Source: Jannaschia sp. M317
GTDB taxonomy: Bacteria; Pseudomonadota; Alphaproteobacteria; Rhodobacterales; Rhodobacteraceae
Length of the DNA stretch: 64,000 bases
NCBI RefSeq assembly: GCF_025141175.1
Contig: NZ_CP081155.1
Location: 897,001 to 961,000, forward strand
Direction: 5' to 3'
A program made the position numbers and the translations under genes. The notes beneath the pieces are model-generated. The model saw nothing but the letters and a program-made list of their open reading frames with translations, did no database searches and was not told where the DNA came from. Of this stretch, positions 15,530-24,485 are shown in pieces; the first letter of the stretch is position 1, and the number at the start of each line of letters is the position of its first letter.

Positions 15530-16216
15530 ATGGCCATCGACACCTGCATCTTCGACGCCTACGGCACCCTGTTCGATGTCACCGCCGCAGCCCGCGAAGC
15601 GGCGTCCGAGGACGGGTTCGAGGCGCTGACCGATACCTGGCAGACCGTTGCGCGCGACTGGCGCGACAAGCAGCTGCAATATACCTGGTTGCGCGCCGTC
15701 ACGGGCGAACACGTGGATTTCTGGAAGGTGACGGGCGACGGTCTCGATTGGGCATTGGAGGCATCGGCCATTGCCGACCCCAAGGTGCGCGACCGTCTCA
15801 TGCAGCTCTACTGGGAACTATCGGCCTACCCGGAGGTGCCGGCGATGCTGGGCGCGCTCAAGGATGCGGGCGTGGCCACCGGAATCCTGTCCAATGGCTC
15901 GCCCGAGATGTTGCAGGGCGCGGTCAGCTCTGCCGGGGTCGGGCGGTTGCTGGATCACGTGCTTTCGGTCGAAAGCGTCGGCATCTTCAAGCCGTCGTCA
16001 AAGGTCTATGACATGGTGGGCCGGGCGTTTGGTTGCGAAGCGGGCCGCGTCCTGTTCGTCAGTTCCAACGGATGGGATGCCTCGGCGGCCAAGGGCTACG
16101 GTTTTTGCACGGTCTGGGTGAACCGCATGGGCCTGCCGGTCGACCGGCTGGATCACAGGCCCGATCACGTGATGCCCGACCTTAGCGGCATTCCCGCGCT
16201 GGCGGCGGATCTCTGA
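15530..16216 (+). CDS. Haloacid dehalogenase type II
   Basis: An L-2-haloacid dehalogenase of the HAD superfamily, 228 aa. The nucleophile Asp is in CIFDAYGTLFDV, motif II is LSNGSPEML, the motif III Lys is in IFKPSSKVYDMV, and SSNGWDASAAKGYGF with VNRMGLP are specific to type II dehalogenases. It hydrolyses 2-halocarboxylates to 2-hydroxy acids with inversion. AGGGGAG precedes the ATG. The stop overlaps the next start (TGATG), linking it with an alpha/beta hydrolase. Confidence 0.92.
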   Translation: MAIDTCIFDAYGTLFDVTAAAREAASEDGFEALTDTWQTVARDWRDKQLQYTWLRAVTGEHVDFWKVTGDGLDWALEASAIADPKVRDRLMQLYWELSAYPEVPAMLGALKDAGVATGILSNGSPEMLQGAVSSAGVGRLLDHVLSVESVGIFKPSSKVYDMVGRAFGCEAGRVLFVSSNGWDASAAKGYGFCTVWVNRMGLPVDRLDHRPDHVMPDLSGIPALAADL

Positions 16217-17046
16217 TGCCGGAATTTCGCACCTCCGACAATTTGCGGCTGTGGTACGAGGATCAGGGCGAAGGCGATGGCCCGCCGATCCTGTGCCTGG
16301 CCGGACTGACGCGGAATTCCACCGATTTCGATTATGTGCTGCCCTATCTGCTGGGTGAACACCGGGTGATCCGGCTGGATTATCGCGGGCGGGGCAAGTC
16401 GCAGCGCTCCCCCGACTACAAGACCTACAGCATCCCGACCGAGGCGCGCGATGTGCTGGAACTGCTGGCCCACCTGGGGCTGGAACAGGTTGCCGTGCTG
16501 GGCACTTCGCGCGGGGGGCTGATCGCCATGTCGCTGGCCCTGATGGCCAAGGCGCGGCTGGCGGGGGTTTGCCTGGTCGACATCGGCCCGGAACTGGCCC
16601 CAGAGGGGCTGCAGGCGATCGCCGACTACCTGGGCAAACCGCCCGAGGCGGCAAACCTTGCCGAAGCCGCCTTGATGCGCGCCGCCCTGCTGTCCGGTTT
16701 CGAAAACGTCCCCCCCAGCCGCTGGCAGGAAGAGGCCGAGAAGCATTATCGCGAAACCCCCGAAGGCCTGGCGCTGACCTATGATGCCAAGTTGCGCGAC
16801 GCGGTCCTGGAGGGCGGGGCGCAGCCGCTGCCGGATCTTTGGCCGTTGTTCGATGCTTTGGCGGGCCTGCCGCTGGCCTGTATCCGGGGCGCCAATTCCG
16901 ACCTGTTGACGCCCGAGACATTGGCCGAGATGCAGCGCCGCCGCCCGGACATGATCGTGGGCGAGGTCGCGGGCCGTGGCCACGTGCCCTTCCTTGATGA
17001 ACCCGAGGCGCTGGAGGCGCTGAACGAATGGACGCTGCTGCTCTGA
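16216..17046 (+). CDS. Alpha/beta hydrolase
   Basis: A 276-aa cytoplasmic hydrolase of uncertain substrate. It has the oxyanion-hole region LCLAGLTRNS, a DYRGRGKSQRSPDYKTY strand, the nucleophile elbow LGTSRGGLIAM (Ser), and a C-terminal GRGHVPFLDEPE (His). It is coupled to the dehalogenase upstream by a one-base overlap, and its end overlaps the next gene by 19 bases. A joint role in degrading halogenated or ester compounds is possible but unproven. Confidence 0.85.
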   Translation: MPEFRTSDNLRLWYEDQGEGDGPPILCLAGLTRNSTDFDYVLPYLLGEHRVIRLDYRGRGKSQRSPDYKTYSIPTEARDVLELLAHLGLEQVAVLGTSRGGLIAMSLALMAKARLAGVCLVDIGPELAPEGLQAIADYLGKPPEAANLAEAALMRAALLSGFENVPPSRWQEEAEKHYRETPEGLALTYDAKLRDAVLEGGAQPLPDLWPLFDALAGLPLACIRGANSDLLTPETLAEMQRRRPDMIVGEVAGRGHVPFLDEPEALEALNEWTLLL

Positions 17047-17981
17047 GCTCTGTCACACGCGACGACATCGCCGCCGCCGCCGACCGCCTGCGCGGCCACG
17101 CGGTGCGCACGCCCCTGCTGAACGCGCCGTCGCTGGACGATGCGATCGGACGGCGGATCTGGATCAAGGCGGAGTGTCTGCAGAAAACCGGCAGTTTCAA
17201 GTTTCGCGGGGCCTACAACGCCGTGTCGCAGACGGTGGGCGATGTGCTGGCCTTTTCGTCTGGCAACCATGCGCAGGGGGTGGCGCTGGCGGCGCGTATG
17301 CTGGGGCGACAGGCGGTGATCGTCATGCCGTCGGACGCGCCTGAGGTTAAGATCGCCAACACCCGCAGCTATGGGGCAGAGGTCGTTCTGTATGATCGCG
17401 CGGGCGAAAATCGCGAAGACATCGGCGCGCGGCTGGTCGCGGATCGTGGGCTGGCGCTGGTGCGCCCCTACGACGACCCGCGCGTGATCGCCGGGCAGGG
17501 AACCTGCGGGCTGGAAATCGCCGAGGACCTGCCGGAGACGGTGTCCGAGGTGCTGGTCTGCTGCGGTGGCGGGGGCCTGACCTCTGGCGTGGCGCTGGCG
17601 TTGGAGGGGCGCGCGACGGTGCGCCCGGTAGAGCCGGAGGGCTTCGACGATGTCGCGCGGTCGCTGGCGGCGGGCGAACGACAGACCAACGCGGCACTGT
17701 CCGGGTCGCTGTGCGATGCCATCCTGACACCCACCCCCGGAGAGCTGACCTTTCCGATCCTGCAGCGCCTCTGCGGTCCGGGTCTGGTCATCACCGACGC
17801 CGAGGCGCTGCGCGCCATGGCCTTGGCCTGGCAACACCTGCGTATCGTGTTGGAACCCGGCGGTGCCGCCGCCCTGGCCGCCGCCCTGTTTCATCATTCG
17901 GACGATGTGGCCGTCGTGGCGTCGGGCGGAAATGTTGATCGTGCGGTTTTCACACAGGCGCTGGCCGGGTCGGCGGGCTAG
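17028..17981 (+). CDS. PLP-dependent threonine/serine dehydratase
   Basis: A fold-type II PLP enzyme of 317 aa, the size of catabolic threonine dehydratases and serine racemases (no C-terminal ACT domain). The PLP Lys is in TGSFKFRGAYNA, the substrate loop is SSGNHAQGVA, and the glycine-rich phosphate loop is CCGGGGLTSGVA. The likely reaction is deamination of L-threonine or L-serine. Its first 19 bases lie inside the upstream hydrolase gene. It is convergent with an MFS gene, with 9 bases between the stops. Confidence 0.9.
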   Translation: MDAAALSSVTRDDIAAAADRLRGHAVRTPLLNAPSLDDAIGRRIWIKAECLQKTGSFKFRGAYNAVSQTVGDVLAFSSGNHAQGVALAARMLGRQAVIVMPSDAPEVKIANTRSYGAEVVLYDRAGENREDIGARLVADRGLALVRPYDDPRVIAGQGTCGLEIAEDLPETVSEVLVCCGGGGLTSGVALALEGRATVRPVEPEGFDDVARSLAAGERQTNAALSGSLCDAILTPTPGELTFPILQRLCGPGLVITDAEALRAMALAWQHLRIVLEPGGAAALAAALFHHSDDVAVVASGGNVDRAVFTQALAGSAG

Positions 17982-17990
17982 CCCCTCGTC

Positions 17991-19196
17991 TCAGGCGGCG
18001 CGGCGAAACAACAGCCAACTGATCGCCATCAGGCCCGAGGCGACCAGGAACGGGGCCCCCGGAAAATGTGCCCCGCCGTCGTTGGCCAGGTTGAAGACCT
18101 GGGTCATCAACAAGGGTGAGACGATTGCGGCCACCGCCGTGATCGAGGCCAGAACGCCCTGCAACTCGCCCTGTTGATCGTCGTCCGCCGCGCGGCTGGT
18201 CACGCCCTGCACCGCAGGGGCCACCACCGCCCCCAGGGCCGACAGCGGCGTCAGCGCCAGCATCAGCCAGCCATAGGGCACGAAGGCGACGCAAAGCAGG
18301 ATGACCGCGTTGTAGGGCAGAAACCACGCGAGGGTTCGCCGCTCGCCCAGTTTCGGGATGATCACCCGGATCAGTCCACCCTGCACCACGACCATCGACA
18401 CCCCGTAGACCGCCAGCGAGATGCCGACCATCCGCGCGTCCCAGCCGAACGCGGCCTGCGTGAAATAGGCCCAGACCGCCGGATAGACCCAGTTCGCCAC
18501 CTGATAGAAAAACCAGACCGTCAACAACGCGCTCACCCCCGGCAGGGCCTTGATCGCCACCAGACTGCCCAGCGGGTTCGCGCGCCGCCAGTCAAAGGCG
18601 CGGCGCTTGCGCAGGGTTTCGGGCAGCACGATTAACCCCAGCACAAGGTTCGCCCCGGATATGACCGCCGCCGCCCAGAACGGCGCACGGGGTCCCCATT
18701 CCGCCAGAATCCCGCCCAGGGCAGGTCCCAGCACAAAGCCAAAACCAAAGCCCGCCGACAGCAGGCCAAAGTTCTGCGCCTTTTTCTCGGGGGCGGAAAT
18801 ATCGGCCATGAAGGCGGTCGCAGCGGCCATGGTGGCCGCCGCGATGCCCGCGATGATCCGCCCCAGCAGCAACAGCCAGATGGTATGGGCAAAGGCCATC
18901 AGAACATAATCAGCGCAGATCACCGCCATCGAGAGCAGCAGAACGGGCCGCCGTCCGAACCGATCCGACAGATTACCGATGGTGGGCGAGAACAGAAACT
19001 GCATCAGCGCATAGACCGAGGCCAGCACACCGCCCCAGACGGCCGCTTCGGACAGGCCAACGCCCTGCACCTCCTTCAGAAGGTCCGGCATCACCGGCAG
19101 GATGAGACCGATGCCGATGGCCTCGATCATCACCGTCAGAACGATGAAAAGAAAGGGCAGGCGCGCGTTGCGGGGCCCAGTGGCGGCGTCGGTCAT
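17991..19196 (-). CDS. MFS transporter, TetA-like (DHA1) drug or metabolite exporter
   Basis: A 401-aa protein with 12 predicted membrane helices. It has the DHA1/TCR pattern: GIGLILPVMPDLL in helix 1 and the loop 2-3 motif GNLSDRFGRRPVLLLS, with motif C glycines in helix 5 (GFGFGFVLGPALGG). It is the size of TetA efflux pumps; the substrate is unknown. The start is placed at MTDAATGPRN; 12 further codons upstream are open. It follows pcaB on the same strand with a 48-base gap. Confidence 0.85.
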   Translation of the reverse strand: MTDAATGPRNARLPFLFIVLTVMIEAIGIGLILPVMPDLLKEVQGVGLSEAAVWGGVLASVYALMQFLFSPTIGNLSDRFGRRPVLLLSMAVICADYVLMAFAHTIWLLLLGRIIAGIAAATMAAATAFMADISAPEKKAQNFGLLSAGFGFGFVLGPALGGILAEWGPRAPFWAAAVISGANLVLGLIVLPETLRKRRAFDWRRANPLGSLVAIKALPGVSALLTVWFFYQVANWVYPAVWAYFTQAAFGWDARMVGISLAVYGVSMVVVQGGLIRVIIPKLGERRTLAWFLPYNAVILLCVAFVPYGWLMLALTPLSALGAVVAPAVQGVTSRAADDDQQGELQGVLASITAVAAIVSPLLMTQVFNLANDGGAHFPGAPFLVASGLMAISWLLFRRAA

Positions 19197-19244
19197 TGTC
19201 TCGGGCCTAGCGCGGTGGCGCGGGCCGGGCAAGGCAGGGAAACC

Positions 19245-20534
19245 CTACTCCCGGACGGACTGGGCGAATCTGCGGGCCAGCGCCGGGGCCTCGCCCCATT
19301 GCCGGGCCGGGGCATAGTCCGCCGGATCGACGCCCGCGCGCGCCAAAAGGGATCCGCCTTCGACGCGCGTTTCGGCCGCCCAGGCCGCGACCTGGGCCTG
19401 CGCTTCGGGGCGGGGCATGTCGCGGGCCAGCGCAAAGGTCAGCGCCTCGGCATGGATCAGGTCATTCGTCGCGGCCAGTGTGGCGGCCATGGCGTCGACC
19501 TCGACGGTCACGCGGTCCCCGGTCAGCAGCAACAGCGCCTTGCCCGTGGCGGACATCAACTGCGGCAGGGCCAGCCACTCCGCGAACCAGGCCCCGCCGT
19601 CGCGTTGATCCGCAGGCGTTGCGGCATGCAGCGTGTGGCACAGGCCGTTGCCATGCAGCGCCAGCGCCCGCACCACCGAGGACGCGATCGGATTGCGTTT
19701 CTGCGCCATGGTGGACGACTGACCGCCGCCCATGGTCACAGCCCCCTCGCGCGATAGCAGCAGCAGGTCGCCCGCGATCTTGTCGCAGGCCTGCAGGACC
19801 CGATTGGCCCAGCTGGCTAGGGCGTGCAGATGCGATCTGTCGACCTGCGGGCTGTGCCCCGGATCGGCCAGCCCCAAAGCGCGGGCGAGCGCGGAGCGGA
19901 GCGCGGGGCCTTCGGGCCCCATGGCCGACAGGGTTCCGGCGGCCCCGTTCAGGGTGACGATACAGACGGCGGCGCGGATGTCCGGCAATTCGGACCGCAG
20001 GGCCAGCAACCCGCTGCCCCATGTCGCCACGGCTGCGCCAAAGGTCGTGACCACCGCAGGTTGCCCAAAGGTGCGGGCCAGCATCGGGGTTTCCGCATGG
20101 GCTTCGGCCAGATCGGCCAGCTGCGTCAGCAGCGCGTCCAGCCGTCCGTCCAACAGGGTCAGGACCTGACGCAGGCGCAGCGCCAGCGCCGTGTCCACGA
20201 TGTCCTGCGAATTGGCGGCCCAATGCAGATAGCGGGTGAATTCCGGGGCCTGCGCCTCTTTGCGGAAGGCGGCCAGGAGGGCGGGCACCGGGATGCCGTC
20301 GCGCGCGATCTGTGCGGCCAACCCGCCGGGGTCGATCTGCAATTCCATCGTGGCGCGGTGCAGGTAGGTCGCCGCCTCCTGGGGGATCACGCCGGCCTCT
20401 CCCTGCACCTTGGCCAATGCGCCCTCGACGATCAGCATGGCGCGCAGCGTCGCGGTGTCGGTGAACAGGCGCGACAGCTCCGCATCAGCGAAGAGGTCGC
20501 GGAACATCTGCGAATCCTGCGGGGCGACGGTCAT
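19245..20534 (-). CDS. pcaB: 3-carboxy-cis,cis-muconate cycloisomerase PcaB
   Basis: Second step of the protocatechuate branch of the beta-ketoadipate pathway: converts beta-carboxymuconate to gamma-carboxymuconolactone. A fumarase/aspartase-superfamily protein of 429 aa, with the signature GQSSTMAQKRNPIASS, the HWAANSQDIVDT region and the TFGQPAVVTTFG block. The start MTVAPQDSQMF overlaps the pcaD stop by 4 bases; the longer open frame upstream lies within pcaD. No other pca genes are in the window. Confidence 0.93.
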   Translation of the reverse strand: MTVAPQDSQMFRDLFADAELSRLFTDTATLRAMLIVEGALAKVQGEAGVIPQEAATYLHRATMELQIDPGGLAAQIARDGIPVPALLAAFRKEAQAPEFTRYLHWAANSQDIVDTALALRLRQVLTLLDGRLDALLTQLADLAEAHAETPMLARTFGQPAVVTTFGAAVATWGSGLLALRSELPDIRAAVCIVTLNGAAGTLSAMGPEGPALRSALARALGLADPGHSPQVDRSHLHALASWANRVLQACDKIAGDLLLLSREGAVTMGGGQSSTMAQKRNPIASSVVRALALHGNGLCHTLHAATPADQRDGGAWFAEWLALPQLMSATGKALLLLTGDRVTVEVDAMAATLAATNDLIHAEALTFALARDMPRPEAQAQVAAWAAETRVEGGSLLARAGVDPADYAPARQWGEAPALARRFAQSVRE

Positions 20535-21319
20535 GTTCGGGTCTCCAGCGTGGTCAGGAAATCGGTGAGGTGTCGGGCCAGGATTTCGGGCGCTTCCCAG
20601 GGGGCGAAATGACCGGTGCGCGGCAAAAGACGCAAGGACGATCCGGGGATCAGGTCCGCAACTTCCCGCAGCAGGTCGGGGGGCGTCACCCCGTCCTCCG
20701 CCCCGGCAAGCGCAAGACAGGGCAGGCGCAGACCGCTGGTGGGCGTGTAGAAATCGCTGCCTGCCATGGCGTCGCAACCGTGGGCATAGGCATCGGGCGC
20801 GGTCGCGGCAAGCGCGGCTTGCCAACGTGGCAGGTCAGGATGGGCACGCGCATCGCGGCTGAACCAGCGCGGGGTCATCTGTGCGACAAGCGGGGCCATG
20901 CCGCCTGCGCGCACCTGGTCCGCACGGCTGCGCCAGCGGTCGGCGGTTCCGATCCTGGCCGCCGTGCCGATCAGGACAAGAGCGCGGATCAGGTCGGGGC
21001 GCTTTACCGCCAGGCCCTGCGCCACCATCCCGCCCAGTCCCAGGCTCACCAGAACGACGGGCGGGCCGGGATCGGCCTCCAACACCGTCTCTGCATCGGA
21101 CACGAGCGTGCCCATACCGTAGGGCGTGCCCCCGCCCGACCCGCCATGCCCACGCAGATCGTAACGCAGGGCGCGGATCAGGGGCATCGCGGTCAGGACA
21201 TCGTCCCAAAGGTGCAGATCCGTCGCGAGCGCGTTCACGAACAACAGGCGCGCGCCAGTGCCCGGCCCGTCGCGGCCTATCCGCAAGACGGTGCCGTCGC
21301 GCGTGGTGACGCGGTTCAC
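20531..21319 (-). CDS. pcaD: 3-oxoadipate enol-lactonase PcaD-like, nucleophile Ser replaced
   Basis: An alpha/beta hydrolase of 262 aa with the length and layout of beta-ketoadipate enol-lactonases, coupled to pcaB by an ATGA overlap. The nucleophile elbow reads SLGLGGM (Ser92-Leu-Gly94), where PcaD proteins have GLSxGGM, so Gly occupies the catalytic Ser position and Ser sits two residues earlier. The other two catalytic residues appear intact: Asp209 in GAEDGVTPP and His237 in TGHFAPWE. The start is a GTG without a strong ribosome site, 13 bases after the helicase gene. Activity is therefore uncertain. Confidence 0.83.
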   Translation of the reverse strand: MNRVTTRDGTVLRIGRDGPGTGARLLFVNALATDLHLWDDVLTAMPLIRALRYDLRGHGGSGGGTPYGMGTLVSDAETVLEADPGPPVVLVSLGLGGMVAQGLAVKRPDLIRALVLIGTAARIGTADRWRSRADQVRAGGMAPLVAQMTPRWFSRDARAHPDLPRWQAALAATAPDAYAHGCDAMAGSDFYTPTSGLRLPCLALAGAEDGVTPPDLLREVADLIPGSSLRLLPRTGHFAPWEAPEILARHLTDFLTTLETRT

Positions 21320-21332
21320 GAGAGGCGCCGGA

Positions 21333-22829
21333 TCAGACGGTTTCGGCGCGCCGTTCCTCGAAGCTCATCTCGATGAAGCTGGGGACATGATCGCCCAGAC
21401 CGACGACGCGCGATCCGCCATCGTCGCGACCCCGGCCCCGACCGCCACGACGATTGTCTGAGCGGCGGCTGTCGTCACGGGCGGGTTTGTTGCGGGTCTC
21501 TTCGACCGGGGCTTCGGCCACGGGCGCGGCTTCTGCGGGGGCAGGTGCGGCGGGCGCGGCCTGCTCCGGCTCTGCGGGTTTGCGCGACCGGGACCGGGTG
21601 CGCGACGAGGTGCGCTTCGGCTCCTCCTCTGCGGCTTCGGCGGTCTGGCGGTCGGGACGACTGGGCGGGGCCCAGGGGTTTTCGCCCTTGGGAATGTCGG
21701 CTTTGACCAGGCGGGTGATCGCGTCGAGATATTTCTCGTCGGCGGGGGTGGCCAGGGTGTAGGCCGTGCCCAGCTTGCCCGCGCGCCCGGTGCGCCCGAT
21801 GCGGTGAACATAATCCTCGGCGTGGCTGGGCACGTCGAAGTTGAACACATGGCTCACGTTCGGAATATCCAGACCCCGTGCGGCCACGTCCGAGGCCACG
21901 AGGAAGGTGATCGACCCGTCGCGGAACCCGTCGAGCGTGCGCGTGCGGTGCGATTGTTCCAGATCACCGTGGATCGGCTCGGCGTTGTAGCCGTGCTTCT
22001 TCAGCGATTTGGCGACGACGTCCACCTCGGTCTTGCGGTTGCAGAAGATGATCGCGTTGCGCAGTGGATTGTCTTCCAGGGCGCGGTCCCGGTCGATGAT
22101 CGCGCGCAGAATCTCGCGCTTGTCCTTGGAGGCATAGTGTTTGGTCTTGGGGGCATGTTCCACAAGGACCTGCGTGATCGTCGCAGAGGTGGAGTTCTGA
22201 CGCTCGACCTCGATCTTCTCGGGGTTGGACAGGAACTTGTTGGTGATCCGTTCGATCTCGGGGGCCATGGTGGCCGAGAAGAACAGCGTCTGGCGGGTAA
22301 AGGGCGTCATCTCGAAGATACGCTCGATATCGGGGATGAACCCCATGTCCAGCATCCGGTCGGCTTCGTCGATGACCATGATCTCGACACCCGTCAGCAG
22401 CAGCTTGCCACGTTCGAAATGGTCGATCAGTCGGCCCGGCGTGGCAATCAGCACGTCGACACCCCGGTCGATCAGCATGTCCTGTTCCTTGAACGACACG
22501 CCGCCGATCAACAGGGCCTTTTTCAGGCGCGATCCCTTTGCGTACAGCTCGAAGTTCTCGGCCACCTGCGCGGCAAGTTCGCGGGTCGGGGCCAGCACAA
22601 GGCTGCGCGGCATGCGCGCGCGCGCGCGACCCTTGCCCAGACGTGTGATCATCGGAAGCGTGAAGGCTGCCGTCTTGCCGGTGCCGGTCTGGGCGATTCC
22701 CAGAACGTCGCGGCCTTCCAGGGCGGGCTTGATGGCCCCCTCCTGAATCGGCGTGGGGGTGGTGTAACCGGTGGCCTCGATGGCCTTGAGAACCTTCGGG
22801 TCGAGGTTCAGGTCGGAAAAGCTGGTCAT
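21333..22829 (-). CDS. DEAD-box ATP-dependent RNA helicase (RhlE-like)
   Basis: An RNA helicase of 498 aa. The start is MTSFSDLNLDPKVLKAIEA; the Q motif is TTPTPIQEGAI. Further motifs in order are AQTGTGKTAA (I), PTRELAAQ (Ia), TPGRLIDH, VIDEADRMLD (II), FSATM (III), IIFCNRKTEV, ASDVAARGLDIPNV and HRIGRTGRAG (VI). After about residue 375 comes a low-complexity Arg/Ala/Pro/Glu tail ending in an RGG-like RRGGRGRGRDDGG segment, typical of RhlE proteins acting in ribosome assembly and RNA turnover. It is the first gene of a minus-strand run into pcaD. Confidence 0.92.
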   Translation of the reverse strand: MTSFSDLNLDPKVLKAIEATGYTTPTPIQEGAIKPALEGRDVLGIAQTGTGKTAAFTLPMITRLGKGRARARMPRSLVLAPTRELAAQVAENFELYAKGSRLKKALLIGGVSFKEQDMLIDRGVDVLIATPGRLIDHFERGKLLLTGVEIMVIDEADRMLDMGFIPDIERIFEMTPFTRQTLFFSATMAPEIERITNKFLSNPEKIEVERQNSTSATITQVLVEHAPKTKHYASKDKREILRAIIDRDRALEDNPLRNAIIFCNRKTEVDVVAKSLKKHGYNAEPIHGDLEQSHRTRTLDGFRDGSITFLVASDVAARGLDIPNVSHVFNFDVPSHAEDYVHRIGRTGRAGKLGTAYTLATPADEKYLDAITRLVKADIPKGENPWAPPSRPDRQTAEAAEEEPKRTSSRTRSRSRKPAEPEQAAPAAPAPAEAAPVAEAPVEETRNKPARDDSRRSDNRRGGRGRGRDDGGSRVVGLGDHVPSFIEMSFEERRAETV

Positions 22830-23108
22830 GTGCGTCCTGATTGGGGTCCTTGGCCGAATTGCCGTGACCCGGGGGGTATGGCAGGACGCCTGATGCCGCG
22901 CGTCCCTATGTTCATCGGATAGGGTCGGCCCCGTCCGGCAGGCGTCACTTATCAAAACCGTGGCCGGGGGTCAACTTGGGGGCGGGACCGCGCCTGCCTG
23001 TGCAGATGCAAGCCCAAACAAAGGTTCATGGGCCTGTCGTTCCGCTGTCGCATCACCATGAAACGCAATGCGCCATCGACCGCCTCTCAACCTGGAAAGG
23101 ATGCTTTC
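22830..23108. other. Divergent promoter region between the helicase and a phytase-like esterase gene
   Basis: This 279-base gap lies between two divergent genes. I see no supportable gene or RNA structure. The AAAGGA ribosome site of the downstream gene lies near 23096. The region presumably carries both promoters and the leader of the helicase mRNA. Confidence 0.4.
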
Positions 23109-24431
23109 ATGACGCGTACGACCCTTCTCGCCTGCCTTCTTCTGACCGCTGCTCCGCTTGCCGCGCAGGAGATGGTTCCCGCAACCCTTGATGGTCACGC
23201 CCTGATCCCCGCCAACACGATGTCCGTTCCGCCCGCGGACGCTCCGCGCGATCTGTGGGTTTCGGGCAAGTTCACCGCCCGCGACGGAATTCGCGCCGAC
23301 GTCCCCGGTAGCCTGCAACAAGCGACCGGGCTGAACCTGCCGTTTCTTGGCCAGCCGCTGCAGGGGATTTCCGGCTTTGCCGCGACGCGGGACGCCGAGG
23401 GCAACCTCTATGCGCTGATCGACAATGGCTTCGGCACCAAGCGCAACAGCCCCGACGCCATGCTTGGCTTTCTGCGGATCGCGCCTGATTTCGCCACCGG
23501 CGAGATCGAAATCCGCGAACGTGTCTGGCTGTCCGACCCGGATCGCATCGTGCCGTTCCGCCTGTCCTACGACGCGGGCGACAGCCGCTACCTGACCGGG
23601 GGCGACTTCGATCTGGAAGGGATGCAGATCGTGGGCGAGACCGTCTGGATCGGCGATGAATTCGGCCCCTACCTGATCTCTGCCACGCTGGACGGGCGGG
23701 TGACCGGGGTCTATCCGACCCGCCTGGGCGAGGTTGAGCTGCGCTCTCCCGATCATCCCGGGCTGATCGTCGGGGCCAAGGCGGGCGTCGACTATACCGT
23801 GCCGCGCTCCGGCGGGTACGAGGGGCTGGCCCTGACGCCGTCGGGTGACACGCTCTGGGGGATGCTGGAAAAGCCGCTGATCGCGGAGGACGGTAACGCG
23901 GAAGGTGCCTATCTTCGCGTCCTGGCTTTCGACCCCGTGACCCGCGACTGGACGGGGGACAGTTTCAAGTTCGCCCTGACCGAGGGGGCCGTTGCCATCG
24001 GTGACTTCAACTTCATCGACGACACCCGTGCGCTGGTGATCGAACGCGACGGCGGGCAGGGCGACCCGAGCCTTTCCTGCGCCGACGGGCAGCAGGACGG
24101 CTGTTTCGCAAAACCGGCCCAGGTCAAACGCGTCACCCTGATCGACACCGCCCAGATCGACGCGGACGGGTTTGTCGCCCGCCTGCGGCAGATCGACCTG
24201 ATGGACATCGCCGACCCGAACGGCACCGCCCGTCTGGAGACCGATGGCGACGTGCCTGCGGGCCGTTTCACCTTCCCCTTCGTGACCATCGAAAGCGTCC
24301 TGCGCGACGGCCCGGAGCATATCCTGGTGGGCAACGACAACAATCTGCCGTTCTCGGCGGGGCGGCGTCTGGACCAACCGGATGCGAACGAGATGATCCG
24401 TCTGCACGTCCCCGAACTCCTCGCGGATTGA
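23109..24431 (+). CDS. Exported esterase-like protein of the phytase-like superfamily
   Basis: A 440-aa protein with a clear signal peptide (MTRTTLLACLLLTAAPLAAQ, cleavage likely after AAQ or nearby), so it is periplasmic or secreted. The body has the beta-propeller-like pattern of the esterase-like phytase family: GISGFAATRDAEGNLYALIDNG near the start, DLEGMQIVGETVWIGDEFGPYL, and YEGLALTPSGDTLWGMLEKPL. Acidic residues in these loops probably bind calcium. Natural substrates of this group are unclear (phosphodiesters or esters). The start at 23109 follows AAAGGA by 8 bases. No operon partner is seen on this strand. Confidence 0.85.
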   Translation: MTRTTLLACLLLTAAPLAAQEMVPATLDGHALIPANTMSVPPADAPRDLWVSGKFTARDGIRADVPGSLQQATGLNLPFLGQPLQGISGFAATRDAEGNLYALIDNGFGTKRNSPDAMLGFLRIAPDFATGEIEIRERVWLSDPDRIVPFRLSYDAGDSRYLTGGDFDLEGMQIVGETVWIGDEFGPYLISATLDGRVTGVYPTRLGEVELRSPDHPGLIVGAKAGVDYTVPRSGGYEGLALTPSGDTLWGMLEKPLIAEDGNAEGAYLRVLAFDPVTRDWTGDSFKFALTEGAVAIGDFNFIDDTRALVIERDGGQGDPSLSCADGQQDGCFAKPAQVKRVTLIDTAQIDADGFVARLRQIDLMDIADPNGTARLETDGDVPAGRFTFPFVTIESVLRDGPEHILVGNDNNLPFSAGRRLDQPDANEMIRLHVPELLAD

Positions 24432-24439
24432 CCGATCTT

Positions 24440-24469
24440 TTGTCCCGGGCGCTTCGGTGCCCGGGACAA
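24440..24469. terminator. Hairpin between convergent genes
   Basis: A perfect 11-bp GC-rich stem (24440-24450 with 24459-24469) and an 8-base loop lie 9 bases after the esterase stop and 17 bases before the end of the convergent gene. There is no T-tract on either side, so it is a weak terminator by sequence. Confidence 0.5.
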
Positions 24470-24485
24470 TCACGGATGCCTTGTG

